A DNA stretch of 64,000 nt from Geothrix rubra (GTDB taxonomy: Bacteria; Acidobacteriota; Holophagae; Holophagales; Holophagaceae). How positions within the stretch are numbered: position 1 is the first letter of the stretch; each line of letters opens with the position of its first letter. Location of the stretch: the NCBI RefSeq assembly GCF_030268065.1, contig NZ_BSDD01000006.1, positions 124,001 to 188,000 on the forward strand. Reading direction: 5' to 3'. Below the pieces are notes generated by a model. It was given only the letters and a program-made list of their open reading frames with translations, was not told the origin of the DNA and did no database searches. Below are positions 50,756-59,963 of this stretch, one piece after another. The translations under genes were made by a program, and so were the position numbers.

Positions 50756-53326
50756 TTACGCCTTGGATTCCCGCCGGCGCAGGGCCACCTCGGGGAACAT
50801 CTCCTGGGCGCAGTCGGGGCAGATGCCGTGGGAGAAGTCGGCCTCGGAGCGCTCGGTGATGTACTGCTCCAGCTGGTTCCAGTAGCCCCGGTCGTCCCGG
50901 ATCTTCTTGCAGTGGGCGCAGATGGGGAGCAGGCCGGAGAGCTGCTTCACGTTGCCCAGGGCCTCGGACAGCTCCTCGTTCCGGGTGCGCAGTTCCCGGG
51001 TGCGCTGCGCCACGATGGCCTCCAGCTCGGCCTTGCTGCGGGCCAGGGCCGCCAGCCGGAGCCGGAAGATGCCGTACATGCCGGTGAGGGCCGCCAGGAT
51101 CGCCAGGGTGGCGGCCCACCAGCGCTTCCACCAGGGGGACAGCACGGTGAAATCGAGGCCCTCGGCGGGCCCGAAGGCGCCGTCGCCGTTGGCGGCCCGC
51201 ACCTCGAACCGGTAGCGGCCCCCCGGCAGGGCCGGATAGCGGACCGTGCGGCCCTCCGCCTCGTGCCAGTCCTCCTCGAGTCCCTGCAGGCGCACCTGGA
51301 ACCGCAGGGCACGCTCGTTCACGAAGGAGGGGGCGGCGAAGTGGAACTCCAGGGTGGCCTCGCGGGAGGGCACGGGGCCCAGGCCCTCGAAGGGAGGGGC
51401 CAGCCGCCGGGCGCCGCGGACCACCTGCAGGATGCGGGCCTCGGGCGGGTCGATGGGCGCCTGGGGGCCCCCGGCGTCGTAGCGCACCAGGCCGTTGGCG
51501 GTGCCCACCCAGATGTCGCCACCCTCGGCCAGGAGGGAGAGGATCGCGCAGTCCTCGCTGGCCATGCCCTCGTCCCGGCCCAGGTGCACGGGCGGGTCCA
51601 GCCGGTCCAGGCCCTGGTCCGTGCTCACCCAGGTATGGCCGAGCCGGTCCACCTGGACGGCGTAGATGAGGTTGGTGCGGAGCCCGTGCCCCTTGGTCCG
51701 CTGCTCGAGGATCCTGAGGTGCCCGTTCTCCAGGCGCACCCGGGTGAGGCCGTGGGGCTCCTGGTAGTGGATCCAGGCGCTGCCGTCCGGGAGGAAGGCC
51801 GCCCCGTACACGGTGAAGGTCTGGAGGCCGTCGCGGTTCGTGAAGAAGCGCCACCGGCCTTCCGGCTCCCGCACGAGGAGTCCGGCCGTGGTGCCCACCC
51901 AGAGCCGGCCCTGCGGATCCTCGCTGAACTGGTAGGCCCCCAGGCTGCCGAGGCCCGCCACGGCCGGACCGGCCTCCTGCACCAGCCGCCGCCGCGCCGG
52001 ATCCCAGCGGAGGACGCCGTGGCGGGTGCTCCCCAGCCACAGGCGTCCCTCGCGGTCCTGGAAGACGGTGTTCACTTCCCGGCCGAGGTCCCCCAGCGGG
52101 GCCACCTCCGCCTGGTGCTGGCCGGGCTTCAGCCAGAGCGTGGGCCCGACGGTGGTGACCATCCAGAGGGTGCCCGCCCGGTCCTCGGTCAGGGCCTTGA
52201 TGCGCCGTCCCCCGGTGCCCGGGATGACCTCGAGGCCCTCCGGCCCGAGGCGCGCCGCCCCGCCGTCCGTGGCGACGAGGAGCCGCCCCTGCCGATCGTG
52301 GGTGATGAACCAGACGACCTCGCCGAAGGCGCCGTGGGACAGCGTGTAGTTCCGCACCCGGCCCTGGCCCTGGAGGCGGGCCAGGGCGGGTCCGAGGACC
52401 CACAGGGTCCCCTCCCGGTCCCTGAAGACCGTGCGGACCCAGCGGAAGGGGAGGCCCACGGCGGCATCCAGGTACTCCGACCGGTCCCCCATGAGGTGGA
52501 GGGCCCCGTCCTGGGTGGGCAGCCACAGGGATCCGTCGCGGTCCAGGAAGGGGGTCCCGCTGGTGGTGAGGGCGGCCTTGAGCCGTCGGGACTCGTCCTG
52601 GAACCGGGCTCCCCCGGGGGGCAGCATGAACAGCCGGAGACCCGCGCCCGCCCAGAGCCGCCCCTCGCCATCCTCGGCCACCAGGCTGACGCCCCCGGCC
52701 GACAGCCCGTCGGCCGGGCCCCAGCGGCGGATGGAGCCGTCGGGGTAGAAGGCCTGGATGCCCTCGGGGCCGGCCAGGTACAGGGCGCCGCTGTGCGATC
52801 CCTCCGCGAGGGACCCGGCGCTCCCCTGCATCGGCTCGGGCAGGGGCTTGAAGTGCACGCCGCCCTCCTGGCGGTAGCGCCCCTTCCGGGTGGCGACCCA
52901 GATGCGGCCCTGGCGGTCCTGGGCGATGAAGGTGGGGACGGTGCCCACGGGCTCCGTCCCGAAGACCGCCGGTTCGAAGCGGCCGTTCCGGAAACGGACC
53001 AGCCCGCGCAGGGTGCCCACCCAGACGCCGCCTTCCGGGTCCGGCAGGATGCGGGAGACGTAGGCGGAGGGGAGGCCGTCCTCCAGGCTCCAGTGGCGGC
53101 ACTGGCCCCCCTCGTAGCGGAGCAGGCCGTTCTCCGTCCCCAGCCAGAGGAACCCGTCCCGGTCCTGGGTCAGGCAGAGCACCGCCCCGGAGGGCAGGCC
53201 CTGCTCAGGGCCGAGGATGGCGAAGGGACGCCGCCCCCCGGCCTGGGCGGGGAGGGGGAGTGCCGCCAGCGCGGCCATCAGGAGCGGCAACAGCCATCGC
53301 GTCGAGCACATCTTCCAGACCAGCAT
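50756..53326 (-). CDS. Two-component-propeller sensor with Y_Y_Y domain and CxxC...CPxC tail
   Basis: About 856 residues. A signal peptide (LLPLLMAALAALPLPAQA) is followed by many Reg_prop-type propeller repeats (for example DRDGFLWLGTENGLLR and DPEGGVWVGTLRGLV), forming two seven-bladed propellers outside the inner membrane. A Y_Y_Y (Ig-like) domain (YPALPGGRYRFEVRAANGDG), a TM helix (WWAATLAILAALTGMYGIF) and a coiled coil come next. The cytoplasmic end has no kinase or GGDEF. Instead it has ICAHCKKIRDDRGYW, then FSHGICPDCAQEMFP, a Cys4 module seen at the end of many signalling proteins. The start is placed at 53326 because the signal peptide begins there; ATG 53311 is also possible. Confidence 0.88.
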   Translation of the reverse strand: MLVWKMCSTRWLLPLLMAALAALPLPAQAGGRRPFAILGPEQGLPSGAVLCLTQDRDGFLWLGTENGLLRYEGGQCRHWSLEDGLPSAYVSRILPDPEGGVWVGTLRGLVRFRNGRFEPAVFGTEPVGTVPTFIAQDRQGRIWVATRKGRYRQEGGVHFKPLPEPMQGSAGSLAEGSHSGALYLAGPEGIQAFYPDGSIRRWGPADGLSAGGVSLVAEDGEGRLWAGAGLRLFMLPPGGARFQDESRRLKAALTTSGTPFLDRDGSLWLPTQDGALHLMGDRSEYLDAAVGLPFRWVRTVFRDREGTLWVLGPALARLQGQGRVRNYTLSHGAFGEVVWFITHDRQGRLLVATDGGAARLGPEGLEVIPGTGGRRIKALTEDRAGTLWMVTTVGPTLWLKPGQHQAEVAPLGDLGREVNTVFQDREGRLWLGSTRHGVLRWDPARRRLVQEAGPAVAGLGSLGAYQFSEDPQGRLWVGTTAGLLVREPEGRWRFFTNRDGLQTFTVYGAAFLPDGSAWIHYQEPHGLTRVRLENGHLRILEQRTKGHGLRTNLIYAVQVDRLGHTWVSTDQGLDRLDPPVHLGRDEGMASEDCAILSLLAEGGDIWVGTANGLVRYDAGGPQAPIDPPEARILQVVRGARRLAPPFEGLGPVPSREATLEFHFAAPSFVNERALRFQVRLQGLEEDWHEAEGRTVRYPALPGGRYRFEVRAANGDGAFGPAEGLDFTVLSPWWKRWWAATLAILAALTGMYGIFRLRLAALARSKAELEAIVAQRTRELRTRNEELSEALGNVKQLSGLLPICAHCKKIRDDRGYWNQLEQYITERSEADFSHGICPDCAQEMFPEVALRRRESKA

Positions 53327-53460
53327 ACCCGTCTCATCGGCAGGGGATGGCCGGGCCCCCAGGAGTGGACGGGTCGGGTCCCGGTCCATTGCTGCCTAGT
53401 CGGGTTTTCCCCGGGGGGTTCAGGCCGGCACGGACTCTGCCGATGCGGAATCCAGGCATC

Positions 53461-53489
53461 TTGACTGTGTTTACATCGACCGGCTATCC
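53461..53489 (+). promoter_or_regulatory. Probable sigma-70 promoter of the DUF4388/acyl-CoA ligase genes
   Basis: TTGACT (53461-53466), 17 bases, then CTATCC (53484-53489). It is the best promoter match in the divergent gap between the propeller sensor and the DUF4388 gene. It lies about 118 bases upstream of the DUF4388 GTG. Confidence 0.5.
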
Positions 53490-53606
53490 AGGGGAAGGTC
53501 CACCCCGCCCCGCGCCCACCCACGAAACCTTCGCAGGAAGCCCCTTGGCGATGCCCTACCCCTCCCTTCCCGGTTCCTCCGTCCCCCGCCGACGCGGGGG
53601 TCGCCC

Positions 53607-54428
53607 GTGAACAACCTCCAGGGTCTCATCCAGAGCATCAGCCTTTCGGACGTGGTCCAGCTGCTCCACATGAACCGCAAGACCGGGGTCCTGCGCCTCC
53701 AGAACGGCCGCTTCAGCGGGGCGCTGCACGTGAGCAGCGGCGAGGTGGTGCACGCGGAGGCGGGCCAGACCATCGGCGAGCTGGCGGCCTTCGAGCTCCT
53801 GACCTGGGACCGGGGCGAATTCGAGTTCGCCACGGGCCCCGTCAAGCCCGTGGGCAGCATCCGCCGCTCGGTGCCCGACCTGCTCATGGAGTCCGCGCGC
53901 ACCCTGGACACCCGGCGCCGCCTGAAGGGCTACTTCCCCACGCTGGATGCGGTGCCCTGGACCTTCCTGCCCGAACCCGCCCTCACCTCCGGCCTGAACC
54001 TGTCGTCCGAGGCCCGGAAGGCGATCCCCCACTTCGACGGCTACCACGACTTCTACCAGGTGATGGCCGCCACCCAGCTGAACGAGGTGGCGGTGCTGGA
54101 AGCGGCCTTCGCGCTCCTGGAGGCGGACCGCCTCAAGACCTTCGAACCCTCGGTGCCCCTCACCATCAGCCCCCTGAAGGCGCGGCTCTTCAGCAAGGCC
54201 GATCATGTGGAGGTGGGTGTCATCCACGAGTCGCGCTGGCGGGGGCTCCAGCCCTACAGCCACGGCCTCATCTCCCAGGTGCGGATCCAGTGGCGCGGCG
54301 GGGTGGCCCACGAGGCGGTGCGGTTCAATGCCGATCTGGCCGACGGGGTGATCGCCGTGCCGGAGGCCTTCCTGCAGAGCTGGGGCATCGGCCAGGGCGC
54401 GCTCGTGATGGTCCGTCCCGCCCGCTGA
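53607..54428 (+). CDS. DUF4388 (PATAN-like) domain protein
   Basis: A 273-residue cytoplasmic protein. Residues 1-100 are a DUF4388 domain: NNLQGLIQSISLSDVVQLLHM, then KTGVLRLQNGRFSGALHVSSGEVVHAEAG in two strands and GELAAFELLTWDRGEFEF. Such domains occur in two-component and gliding-motility regulators and are thought to mediate protein contacts. The C-terminal part (about 180-273) has an AbrB/molybdate-like beta segment ending in GIGQGALVMVRPAR and is not assigned. The start is a GTG. The acyl-CoA ligase gene follows after 41 bases. Confidence 0.85.
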   Translation: MNNLQGLIQSISLSDVVQLLHMNRKTGVLRLQNGRFSGALHVSSGEVVHAEAGQTIGELAAFELLTWDRGEFEFATGPVKPVGSIRRSVPDLLMESARTLDTRRRLKGYFPTLDAVPWTFLPEPALTSGLNLSSEARKAIPHFDGYHDFYQVMAATQLNEVAVLEAAFALLEADRLKTFEPSVPLTISPLKARLFSKADHVEVGVIHESRWRGLQPYSHGLISQVRIQWRGGVAHEAVRFNADLADGVIAVPEAFLQSWGIGQGALVMVRPAR

Positions 54429-54469
54429 ATCCCCGCGAATCCTCCCTTCCACCCCTTCCGGAGCAGGCC

Positions 54470-56269
54470 ATGGCCCACACGATCGCCGATCTCTTCTACG
54501 AGGCCTGTGCCTTCCAGTCCGCCGACGCCCTGGCCTTCCGGCGGGGCAGCACCTATGTGCCCATCTCCCACAAGGAGCTGCAGGCCCGGGTGGAGCGCCT
54601 GGCCCTGGCCCTGGAGGCGCGCGGCCTGAAGGCGGGCGAGCCCGTCGCCCTGATCTGCGAGAACCGGCCGGAGTGGGCCGTGGTGGACTACGCCTGCGCC
54701 ATCTCCGGCCTGCCCACGGTGCCGCTCTATCCCACCCTGAACGCCCCCCAGTCGGCCTTCATCCTCAAGCATGCGGAGACCCGCATCGTCTTCTGCTCCA
54801 CGCCGGAGCAGGCCCGGAAGGCCCTCACCGCCAGGGGGGCCGACAGCGCCCTGGCCACGGTGGTCCAGATGGACGGCATCCCGGTGGATCCGGCCGTGGT
54901 CCCCTTCGCCACCCTCATGGCGGAGGGCGAGGCCCTGGAGGCGCGGCGGCCGGAGGTGCGGGCCTGGGCCCGCCAGCGGAAGCCCGAGGACCTCCTGACC
55001 CTCATCTACACCTCCGGCACCACCGGCGATCCCAAGGGGGCCATGCTCACCCACGGGAACCTCGTCTCCAACGTGGAGCGCACCCTGGAGCTCATCCAGA
55101 TGAAGCGGGGGGACCGCTGCCTGTCCTTCCTCCCCCTCTCCCACATCCTGGAGCGCATGGCCGGGCACTATTCCATGATGCGCATCGGCGCCAGCATCTA
55201 CTACGCGGAGAGCATCGCCACGGTGGGGGACGACCTCCAGGCCACCAAGCCCACCCTCATCATCAGCGTGCCCCGCATCTACGAGAAGATCTACGCCCGG
55301 GTCCGCGAGGGCGTGGCCTCCAGCAGCTTCCTCAAGCGGTTCATCTTCCACTGGGCCATGTGGGCCGGGGAGATGTCCGTGCCCTACCTGTACGAGAAGC
55401 GGAACATCCCCCTCTGGATCCAGTTCCAGCTCTGGTGGAGCCGGCACCTGGTCTTCCACAAGATCCTGGCGAAGACCGGCGGGAACATCCGCTTCGCCAT
55501 CAGCGGGGGCGCGCCGCTCTCGCCCAAGGTCATGGCCTTCTTCTGGGCCATCGGCCTCCCCATCACCGAGGGCTACGGCCTCACGGAGACCAGCCCCGTC
55601 ATCTCCTTCAACCGCTTCGGCGAGGTGGCCCCCGGCAAGGTGGGCCGCCCCATCTACGACACCTGGCAGGGCCGCCCCTACGTCAAGATCGCGCCGGACG
55701 GCGAGATCCTCTGCCAGGGGCCGAACGTGATGAAGGGCTACTGGAAGAACCCCGAGGCCACGGCCGAGGCCTTCGACGCCGACGGGTACTTCCGCACCGG
55801 GGACATCGGCGAGCTCGACGCCCGCGGCCTGCTGAAGATCACGGACCGCAAGAAGGAGATCATCGTCACCAGCGGCGGCAAGAAGGTCGCGCCCCAGCCC
55901 ATCGAGGAGCTCCTCAAGACCGACAAGTTCATCACCCAGGCGGTCCTGCTCGGCGACCGGCGCAACTTCATCTCCGCGCTCATCATCCCCAACTTCGACA
56001 GCCTCTACCGCTGGGCGCACCAGCACAAGATCGCCTACAGCAGCAGCCGCGACCTGGTGGCGCGACCCGAGACGGTCCAGATGCTCATGGAGCGGGTGGA
56101 GCTCATCAACCAGCACCTCTCCAACTTCGAGCGCGTGAAGAAGATCGCCGTGCTGGACCACGAGCTGAGCCTGGAGACCGGCCAGCTCACCCCCAGCCTC
56201 AAGGTGAAGCGCCGCGTGGTGAACGAGATGTACGCCACCCTCATCGAGTCGCTCTACAAGGAGGCCTGA
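54470..56269 (+). CDS. Long-chain acyl-CoA synthetase (AMP-forming)
   Basis: Activates long-chain fatty acids to acyl-CoA with ATP via an acyl-adenylate. The 599-residue protein has the ANL-family P-loop LIYTSGTTGDPKGAMLTHGN (near 178), ISGGAPLSPKVMAFF, GYGLTETSPVISFN, DGYFRTGDIGELD and the C-terminal catalytic Lys region ITDRKKEIIVTSGGKKVAP. The bulky insert with RVREGVASSSFLKRFIFHWA is typical of the FadD15/ACSBG long-chain branch. The ATG at 54470 has a CGGAG 9 bases upstream; the open frame before it is not homologous. It works upstream of beta-oxidation (compare fadH) or lipid synthesis. Confidence 0.95.
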   Translation: MAHTIADLFYEACAFQSADALAFRRGSTYVPISHKELQARVERLALALEARGLKAGEPVALICENRPEWAVVDYACAISGLPTVPLYPTLNAPQSAFILKHAETRIVFCSTPEQARKALTARGADSALATVVQMDGIPVDPAVVPFATLMAEGEALEARRPEVRAWARQRKPEDLLTLIYTSGTTGDPKGAMLTHGNLVSNVERTLELIQMKRGDRCLSFLPLSHILERMAGHYSMMRIGASIYYAESIATVGDDLQATKPTLIISVPRIYEKIYARVREGVASSSFLKRFIFHWAMWAGEMSVPYLYEKRNIPLWIQFQLWWSRHLVFHKILAKTGGNIRFAISGGAPLSPKVMAFFWAIGLPITEGYGLTETSPVISFNRFGEVAPGKVGRPIYDTWQGRPYVKIAPDGEILCQGPNVMKGYWKNPEATAEAFDADGYFRTGDIGELDARGLLKITDRKKEIIVTSGGKKVAPQPIEELLKTDKFITQAVLLGDRRNFISALIIPNFDSLYRWAHQHKIAYSSSRDLVARPETVQMLMERVELINQHLSNFERVKKIAVLDHELSLETGQLTPSLKVKRRVVNEMYATLIESLYKEA

Positions 56270-56279
56270 TCCCGGGCGT

Positions 56280-56684
56280 TCAGGCCCCCGAGGGGCCCTT
56301 CAGCTCGACGACATTGCCTTCCGGATCCTGCAGGTACACCGAGGGCCCCCGGCCCTCGGCCCCGTAGTTGTCGTGGACCTCGCTCAGCGCCACCCCGTGG
56401 GCGGCGAAGCGGGCCCGCAGGGCGGCTTCGTCGAAGGGCTCGATCCGCAGGCAGAGGTGGTCCAGGTTCCGGCCCTCGGAGCCCGGGGCCGCCCCACCGG
56501 GGGCTCCCAGCTTTCCGGAGACGGAGATGAGGTCGAGCATGGAGCGCCCGGCCCGCAGATGGACGAGGCCCAGCTCCGGTACCTCCCGGTCCAGGCCGAG
56601 GCCGAGGACGCGGGTGTAGAAGTCGGTCATGGCCGCCAGGTCGTTGGCGCGGAGGACGGCGTGGTCGAGGGCGAGGATGTGCAT
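56280..56684 (-). CDS. VOC-family (glyoxalase-like) protein
   Basis: A 134-residue single vicinal-oxygen-chelate module with two beta-alpha-beta-beta-beta units: ALDHAVLRANDLAAMTDFYTRV begins the first and LDHLCLRIEPFDEAAL the second, ending YLQDPEGNVVELKG. Likely metal ligands are His8 and the second-unit His, with Glu near the C-terminus. Function could be dioxygenase, isomerase or resistance; no partner points to one. It converges with the acyl-CoA ligase gene, 10 bases between stops. Confidence 0.88.
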   Translation of the reverse strand: MHILALDHAVLRANDLAAMTDFYTRVLGLGLDREVPELGLVHLRAGRSMLDLISVSGKLGAPGGAAPGSEGRNLDHLCLRIEPFDEAALRARFAAHGVALSEVHDNYGAEGRGPSVYLQDPEGNVVELKGPSGA

Positions 56685-56742
56685 GGCCGGCGGATCCCTG
56701 TCGATTCCGCCAGGATATCCGGGCCGCGGCTCGGGGTTCCGG

Positions 56743-57342
56743 TCAGAACCGGAGGCCGGCGTAGATCCCGATCTGGTTCTTGGGCGCCAGGCTCTTGAGG
56801 AGGTCGGCGGTGCTGCCGAACTCGTTGCTCTTGGAAACCAGCGGGAAGTCCGCTTCCAGGCCCATGAAGGGCTTGACGCCCGGCGTGGGGAAGGCGTACC
56901 CGAGGGTGAGCCGCGCCCAGGGGCGGTTGTAGGTGGTGCTGTCCGTGGTCTCCTTGAGCGACTCCGAGCGGAACTCCACGCCCAGGCCCACGGCCACCAC
57001 GGCCTTGAAGTTGAACATCACGCCGGCGGACCAGTGGCTCTCCTTCAGGTCTCCTTCGCCGATGGGCGCGCCGCCGAGCGATCCCTTGAGCCGGGTGCTG
57101 GTCTCCGGCTGGTAGCCGGCGGTGACCTGGAACAGGGCGGGGCCCAGGTCCACCAGCGAGTAGCCGAGGCGGAGGCCCCAGACGGTCTTGGTGTCGGCCT
57201 CGACCTGCAGGGTGCCGCCCGGCACCACGTCGGTGTGGGCCGACGCATAGGCCTGCCGTCCTGCGAAGACGCCCACTTCGACGTCCTGGGCGGCCACCGG
57301 CAGGGCCAGCAGGAAGCCGAGCGCCATTACGGTCTTTTTCAT
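56743..57342 (-). CDS. Outer-membrane beta-barrel protein
   Basis: A 199-residue exported protein. The signal peptide is MKKTVMALGFLLALPVAAQ. The mature part alternates polar and hydrophobic residues in about eight strands (EVGVFAGRQAY, VWGLRLGYSLVDLG, FQVTAGYQPET, WSAGVMFNFKAVVAVGLGVEF in pieces, ARLTLGYAFPTP) and ends with Phe (GIYAGLRF), the C-terminal signature read by BamA. Resembles OmpA/OmpW-size porins of unknown role. The ATG at 57342 has GGAGG five bases upstream, preferred to a start 12 bases earlier. Confidence 0.85.
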   Translation of the reverse strand: MKKTVMALGFLLALPVAAQDVEVGVFAGRQAYASAHTDVVPGGTLQVEADTKTVWGLRLGYSLVDLGPALFQVTAGYQPETSTRLKGSLGGAPIGEGDLKESHWSAGVMFNFKAVVAVGLGVEFRSESLKETTDSTTYNRPWARLTLGYAFPTPGVKPFMGLEADFPLVSKSNEFGSTADLLKSLAPKNQIGIYAGLRF

Positions 57343-57421
57343 GGTTGCCTCCATGGTTTTCTAAAGAGAAGACGGAGGCATGCTGCGCCGACACCGGGGC
57401 GGCGTCAAGGGATCCTTCCGC

Positions 57422-58951
57422 TCAGCGGCCCTCCACCCGCCAGAGGGCCAGCTCGTCGCCCGCCTTGGGGACGGGCAGGAGGCCGTTCTCCACGGCGCCG
57501 TCGTCGCTCTCGGGCTCGCAGAGGTAGGCCGCCACGGCGGCCAGGGGCTGGTCCATGGGCACCAGGGACCAGCCGGGGGGCACCGGGCGCGGGCCCCGGC
57601 GCCAGGAGACGGCCAGCTCGCCCACGGCGGCGGCCTCCAGGATGGCCCGGCCGCCCTCGGAGCCCAGGGACTCCACCACGGGCACGGCCACCTCGAAGGT
57701 GCCCAGGGCCTCGCGCAGGGTGAGGCCGTGCAGCCGCAGGTGGGCCGCCACCGGGGGCGGCACCAGGTAGGCCTCGGGGCGCTCCACCACCGTGGTGCCC
57801 ACGAAGCGGGCGAAGTGGGGGAGGGTGACGGCCGAGGGCGCCCCCTCCAGGGTGCGGGGCGTCCGGGTGAGGATCTCCACGGGCCGTTCGCACACGTCCA
57901 GGCGGTAGCGCACGGCCATGCGGTCCCGCGGCGTGCGGCTCTCCGCCACGGTCTGCAGCACCTCGTCCCGGTGGGCCGCCACGTGCCGGAACGTCTCCAG
58001 CATGAAGGCGTAGGCCGTGCGCACCCGCTCCGAGAAGGGGATGTACGAGTAGCACTCCAGCAGCAGGTCCATGCGGCTGGTGAGGCCCCGGTAGTTGCTG
58101 CCGAAGCGGGGATGGTGCGGGTAGGTCATCCAGCCCTCGCGCACGGCCGAGGCGGGGTCCGCCTCGCCGTCGGCGTCCAGCACCCGCTCGTCCTCCACGA
58201 AGTTGCCGTACCAGCCCGCGTCGAGGCCGTGGTTGGCCTTGAGGGCGGCGGTGACGGGGGGGAGCAGGCGCTCCCGCATGTAGCGGACGGGTTCGCCCCG
58301 GCCCGTCTCCTCCGTGTGGGGGATGTCGTAGGTCATGGAGAAGCGGTGCACCGAGCCGTTGGTGGCGTGGTTGTCGAGGGTGAGGTCCGGCTCCCAGGCC
58401 TGGCAGACGCGGGTCTGCAGGAGGCGCATCTCCAGTCCCTGCATCCGCAGGTAGTCGCGGTTCAGGTTGATCTTCGATCCGTTCTCCCGGGTGCCCACAC
58501 CGCTGTCCGGGCCCAGCTGGCCCGAGAGTTTGGGCAGGTGCAGCCGGCGGTTGCCGGGGTCGATGGCGTCATTGCCGTCGGGGTTGAAGAGGGGCACCAC
58601 CACCAGGGTCATGGCCGAGAGGATCTGGTCCGCGTCGAGGCCGGGCTTCCCGTCCAGCAGGTCGCGCACGAGCATGAGGCAGCCCTCCTTGCCCTCCACC
58701 TCCCCCGCGTGGATGCCGCTGATGACCAGCACCACGGGCAGGTCCAGGCTCCGGGCCTCGGCCGGCGTCTTCGCGCCGCGGGCGGAGAGCACCAGCAGGG
58801 GCAGCTCGCGGCCCTGGGGGCTCACGCCGAAGGTCTCCACGTGCAGGCGGCGGTCGCCCCTGGCCTGCAGCCCGGCCACGAAGGCCATCACGTCCGCGTG
58901 GCGGCTGGTCTCCTCGTAGCGGGTGGCCTCGGCGCGGGTGAGCAGGGGCAT
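57422..58951 (-). CDS. M14-family zinc carboxypeptidase-like protein
   Basis: A 509-residue metallopeptidase-like protein without a clear signal peptide. The zinc site begins with ISGIHAGEVEGKEGC (His and Glu of the HxxE motif, near 92), followed by LFNPDGND and SKINLNRDYLR (substrate-binding Asn-Arg), and DNHATNGSVH, which may give the third zinc His. The catalytic Glu near the end is not pinned down. Larger than plain carboxypeptidase A (about 300); the extra C-terminal 150 residues are not recognised. The ATG at 58951 has GGAGGT four bases upstream and lies eight codons inside the longest frame. Confidence 0.88.
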   Translation of the reverse strand: MPLLTRAEATRYEETSRHADVMAFVAGLQARGDRRLHVETFGVSPQGRELPLLVLSARGAKTPAEARSLDLPVVLVISGIHAGEVEGKEGCLMLVRDLLDGKPGLDADQILSAMTLVVVPLFNPDGNDAIDPGNRRLHLPKLSGQLGPDSGVGTRENGSKINLNRDYLRMQGLEMRLLQTRVCQAWEPDLTLDNHATNGSVHRFSMTYDIPHTEETGRGEPVRYMRERLLPPVTAALKANHGLDAGWYGNFVEDERVLDADGEADPASAVREGWMTYPHHPRFGSNYRGLTSRMDLLLECYSYIPFSERVRTAYAFMLETFRHVAAHRDEVLQTVAESRTPRDRMAVRYRLDVCERPVEILTRTPRTLEGAPSAVTLPHFARFVGTTVVERPEAYLVPPPVAAHLRLHGLTLREALGTFEVAVPVVESLGSEGGRAILEAAAVGELAVSWRRGPRPVPPGWSLVPMDQPLAAVAAYLCEPESDDGAVENGLLPVPKAGDELALWRVEGR

Positions 58952-58991
58952 GGGACCTCCAGGCGGGAGGGGCATTGTCCCACGGGCCCGG

Positions 58992-59735
58992 TCAGCGGAA
59001 CTCGGCGCCGGTGAGCTCGGCCCGGAAGAATTCGCCTTCGCGTTCGAAGCGTTCCGTGCCGGACCACCAGCCCACGCGGACGCGGGTGGGGATGGTGAGG
59101 CCCTGGAAGGTGCCCTCGGCCTCCATCACGCCCCCGAAGGGGACTTCTCCGAAGGGCCCGCCACCGGGGTTCCCCCAGCGCGCCAGGCGCACCTCCTGCA
59201 GGCGGCCATCGGCATCCGGGGTCAGATCCAGGTCGCCTGGTTCCCCGTCCACCCTCACCCGGGCCCGCAGTCCGGCATCCGCCTCCGTCCAGGTCACCGC
59301 CGGATCCGCCAGGAGGGAGGGCAGCCAGATGGTCTCGGCCCGCAGGCGGCCGCGGGCGGAGCGCGTGATGTCGGCGCCCTCGGCCCGCAGGAAGGGGATC
59401 AGGCCGAAGAGGGCCCAGCGCATGGTGCCCCGGCCGTCCAGCAGGCGGTCGGAGCCGCGGATGGGCAGGCCCTTCATCCGGACGCGGGCCGCCCACACCA
59501 TGCCCCGGTCGCGGACGATGACCTGGTCCGCCTCGAAGGGGTGCCAGTCCCCCAGCCGGATCGTGCCGGTCATCGCCAGGCGCACGGCCCGGGCCAGCGG
59601 GGCCCCCGGGGCCAGGGCGTGGCCCAGGAGGCGCTGCGCGCCGGCCGGCAGGCCCGCCAGCAGCGCCGGGTCGAAGCGCTCCACGGCCGCCGGCGCCTCG
59701 CGCCACAGATCGTCAGGGCTGATGGGCTTCGGCAT
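58992..59735 (-). CDS. DUF6544 family protein
   Basis: A 247-residue protein matching the DUF6544 pattern: LLGHALAPGAPLARAVRLAM, then GTIRLGDWHPFEADQVI, and later GLIPFLRAEGADITRSARGRL and ETIWLPSLLADP. No signal peptide or membrane segment is obvious. Function unknown. It is 40 bases upstream of the M14 gene and 18 bases downstream of a small HTH gene, on the same strand. Confidence 0.8.
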   Translation of the reverse strand: MPKPISPDDLWREAPAAVERFDPALLAGLPAGAQRLLGHALAPGAPLARAVRLAMTGTIRLGDWHPFEADQVIVRDRGMVWAARVRMKGLPIRGSDRLLDGRGTMRWALFGLIPFLRAEGADITRSARGRLRAETIWLPSLLADPAVTWTEADAGLRARVRVDGEPGDLDLTPDADGRLQEVRLARWGNPGGGPFGEVPFGGVMEAEGTFQGLTIPTRVRVGWWSGTERFEREGEFFRAELTGAEFR

Positions 59736-59753
59736 GGCCCCTCCCGCCGGGGT

Positions 59754-59963
59754 TCAGGTGATGCGCTTCAGGACCTGCCGTCCCATGTGGGAGAGGTGGA
59801 GGCGGCCCGGACCGGTCTCGCGGACGAGGTCGTGGCGCTCAAGCCAGGCGACGTCGGCCTCGGTGGCGCCGGCCTTCAGGAGGTGCTCCCGCGCCACGTC
59901 GGGGTGGTGGGAGGCCACCATCTTCAGGAGCCGGAGCTGGAGGGGGGAGATGGCATCGGTCAT
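59754..59963 (-). CDS. Small winged-helix-like protein
   Basis: A 69-residue protein: SPLQLRLLKMVASHHP, then HLLKAGATEADVAWLERHDLV and a wing RETGPGRLHLSHMGRQVL. The helix-helix-wing layout suggests a minimal DNA-binding domain, though it could instead bind another protein. The ATG overlaps the end of the CHMI-like gene (ATGA), so the two are coupled. Not a family I can name. Confidence 0.6.
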   Translation of the reverse strand: MTDAISPLQLRLLKMVASHHPDVAREHLLKAGATEADVAWLERHDLVRETGPGRLHLSHMGRQVLKRIT

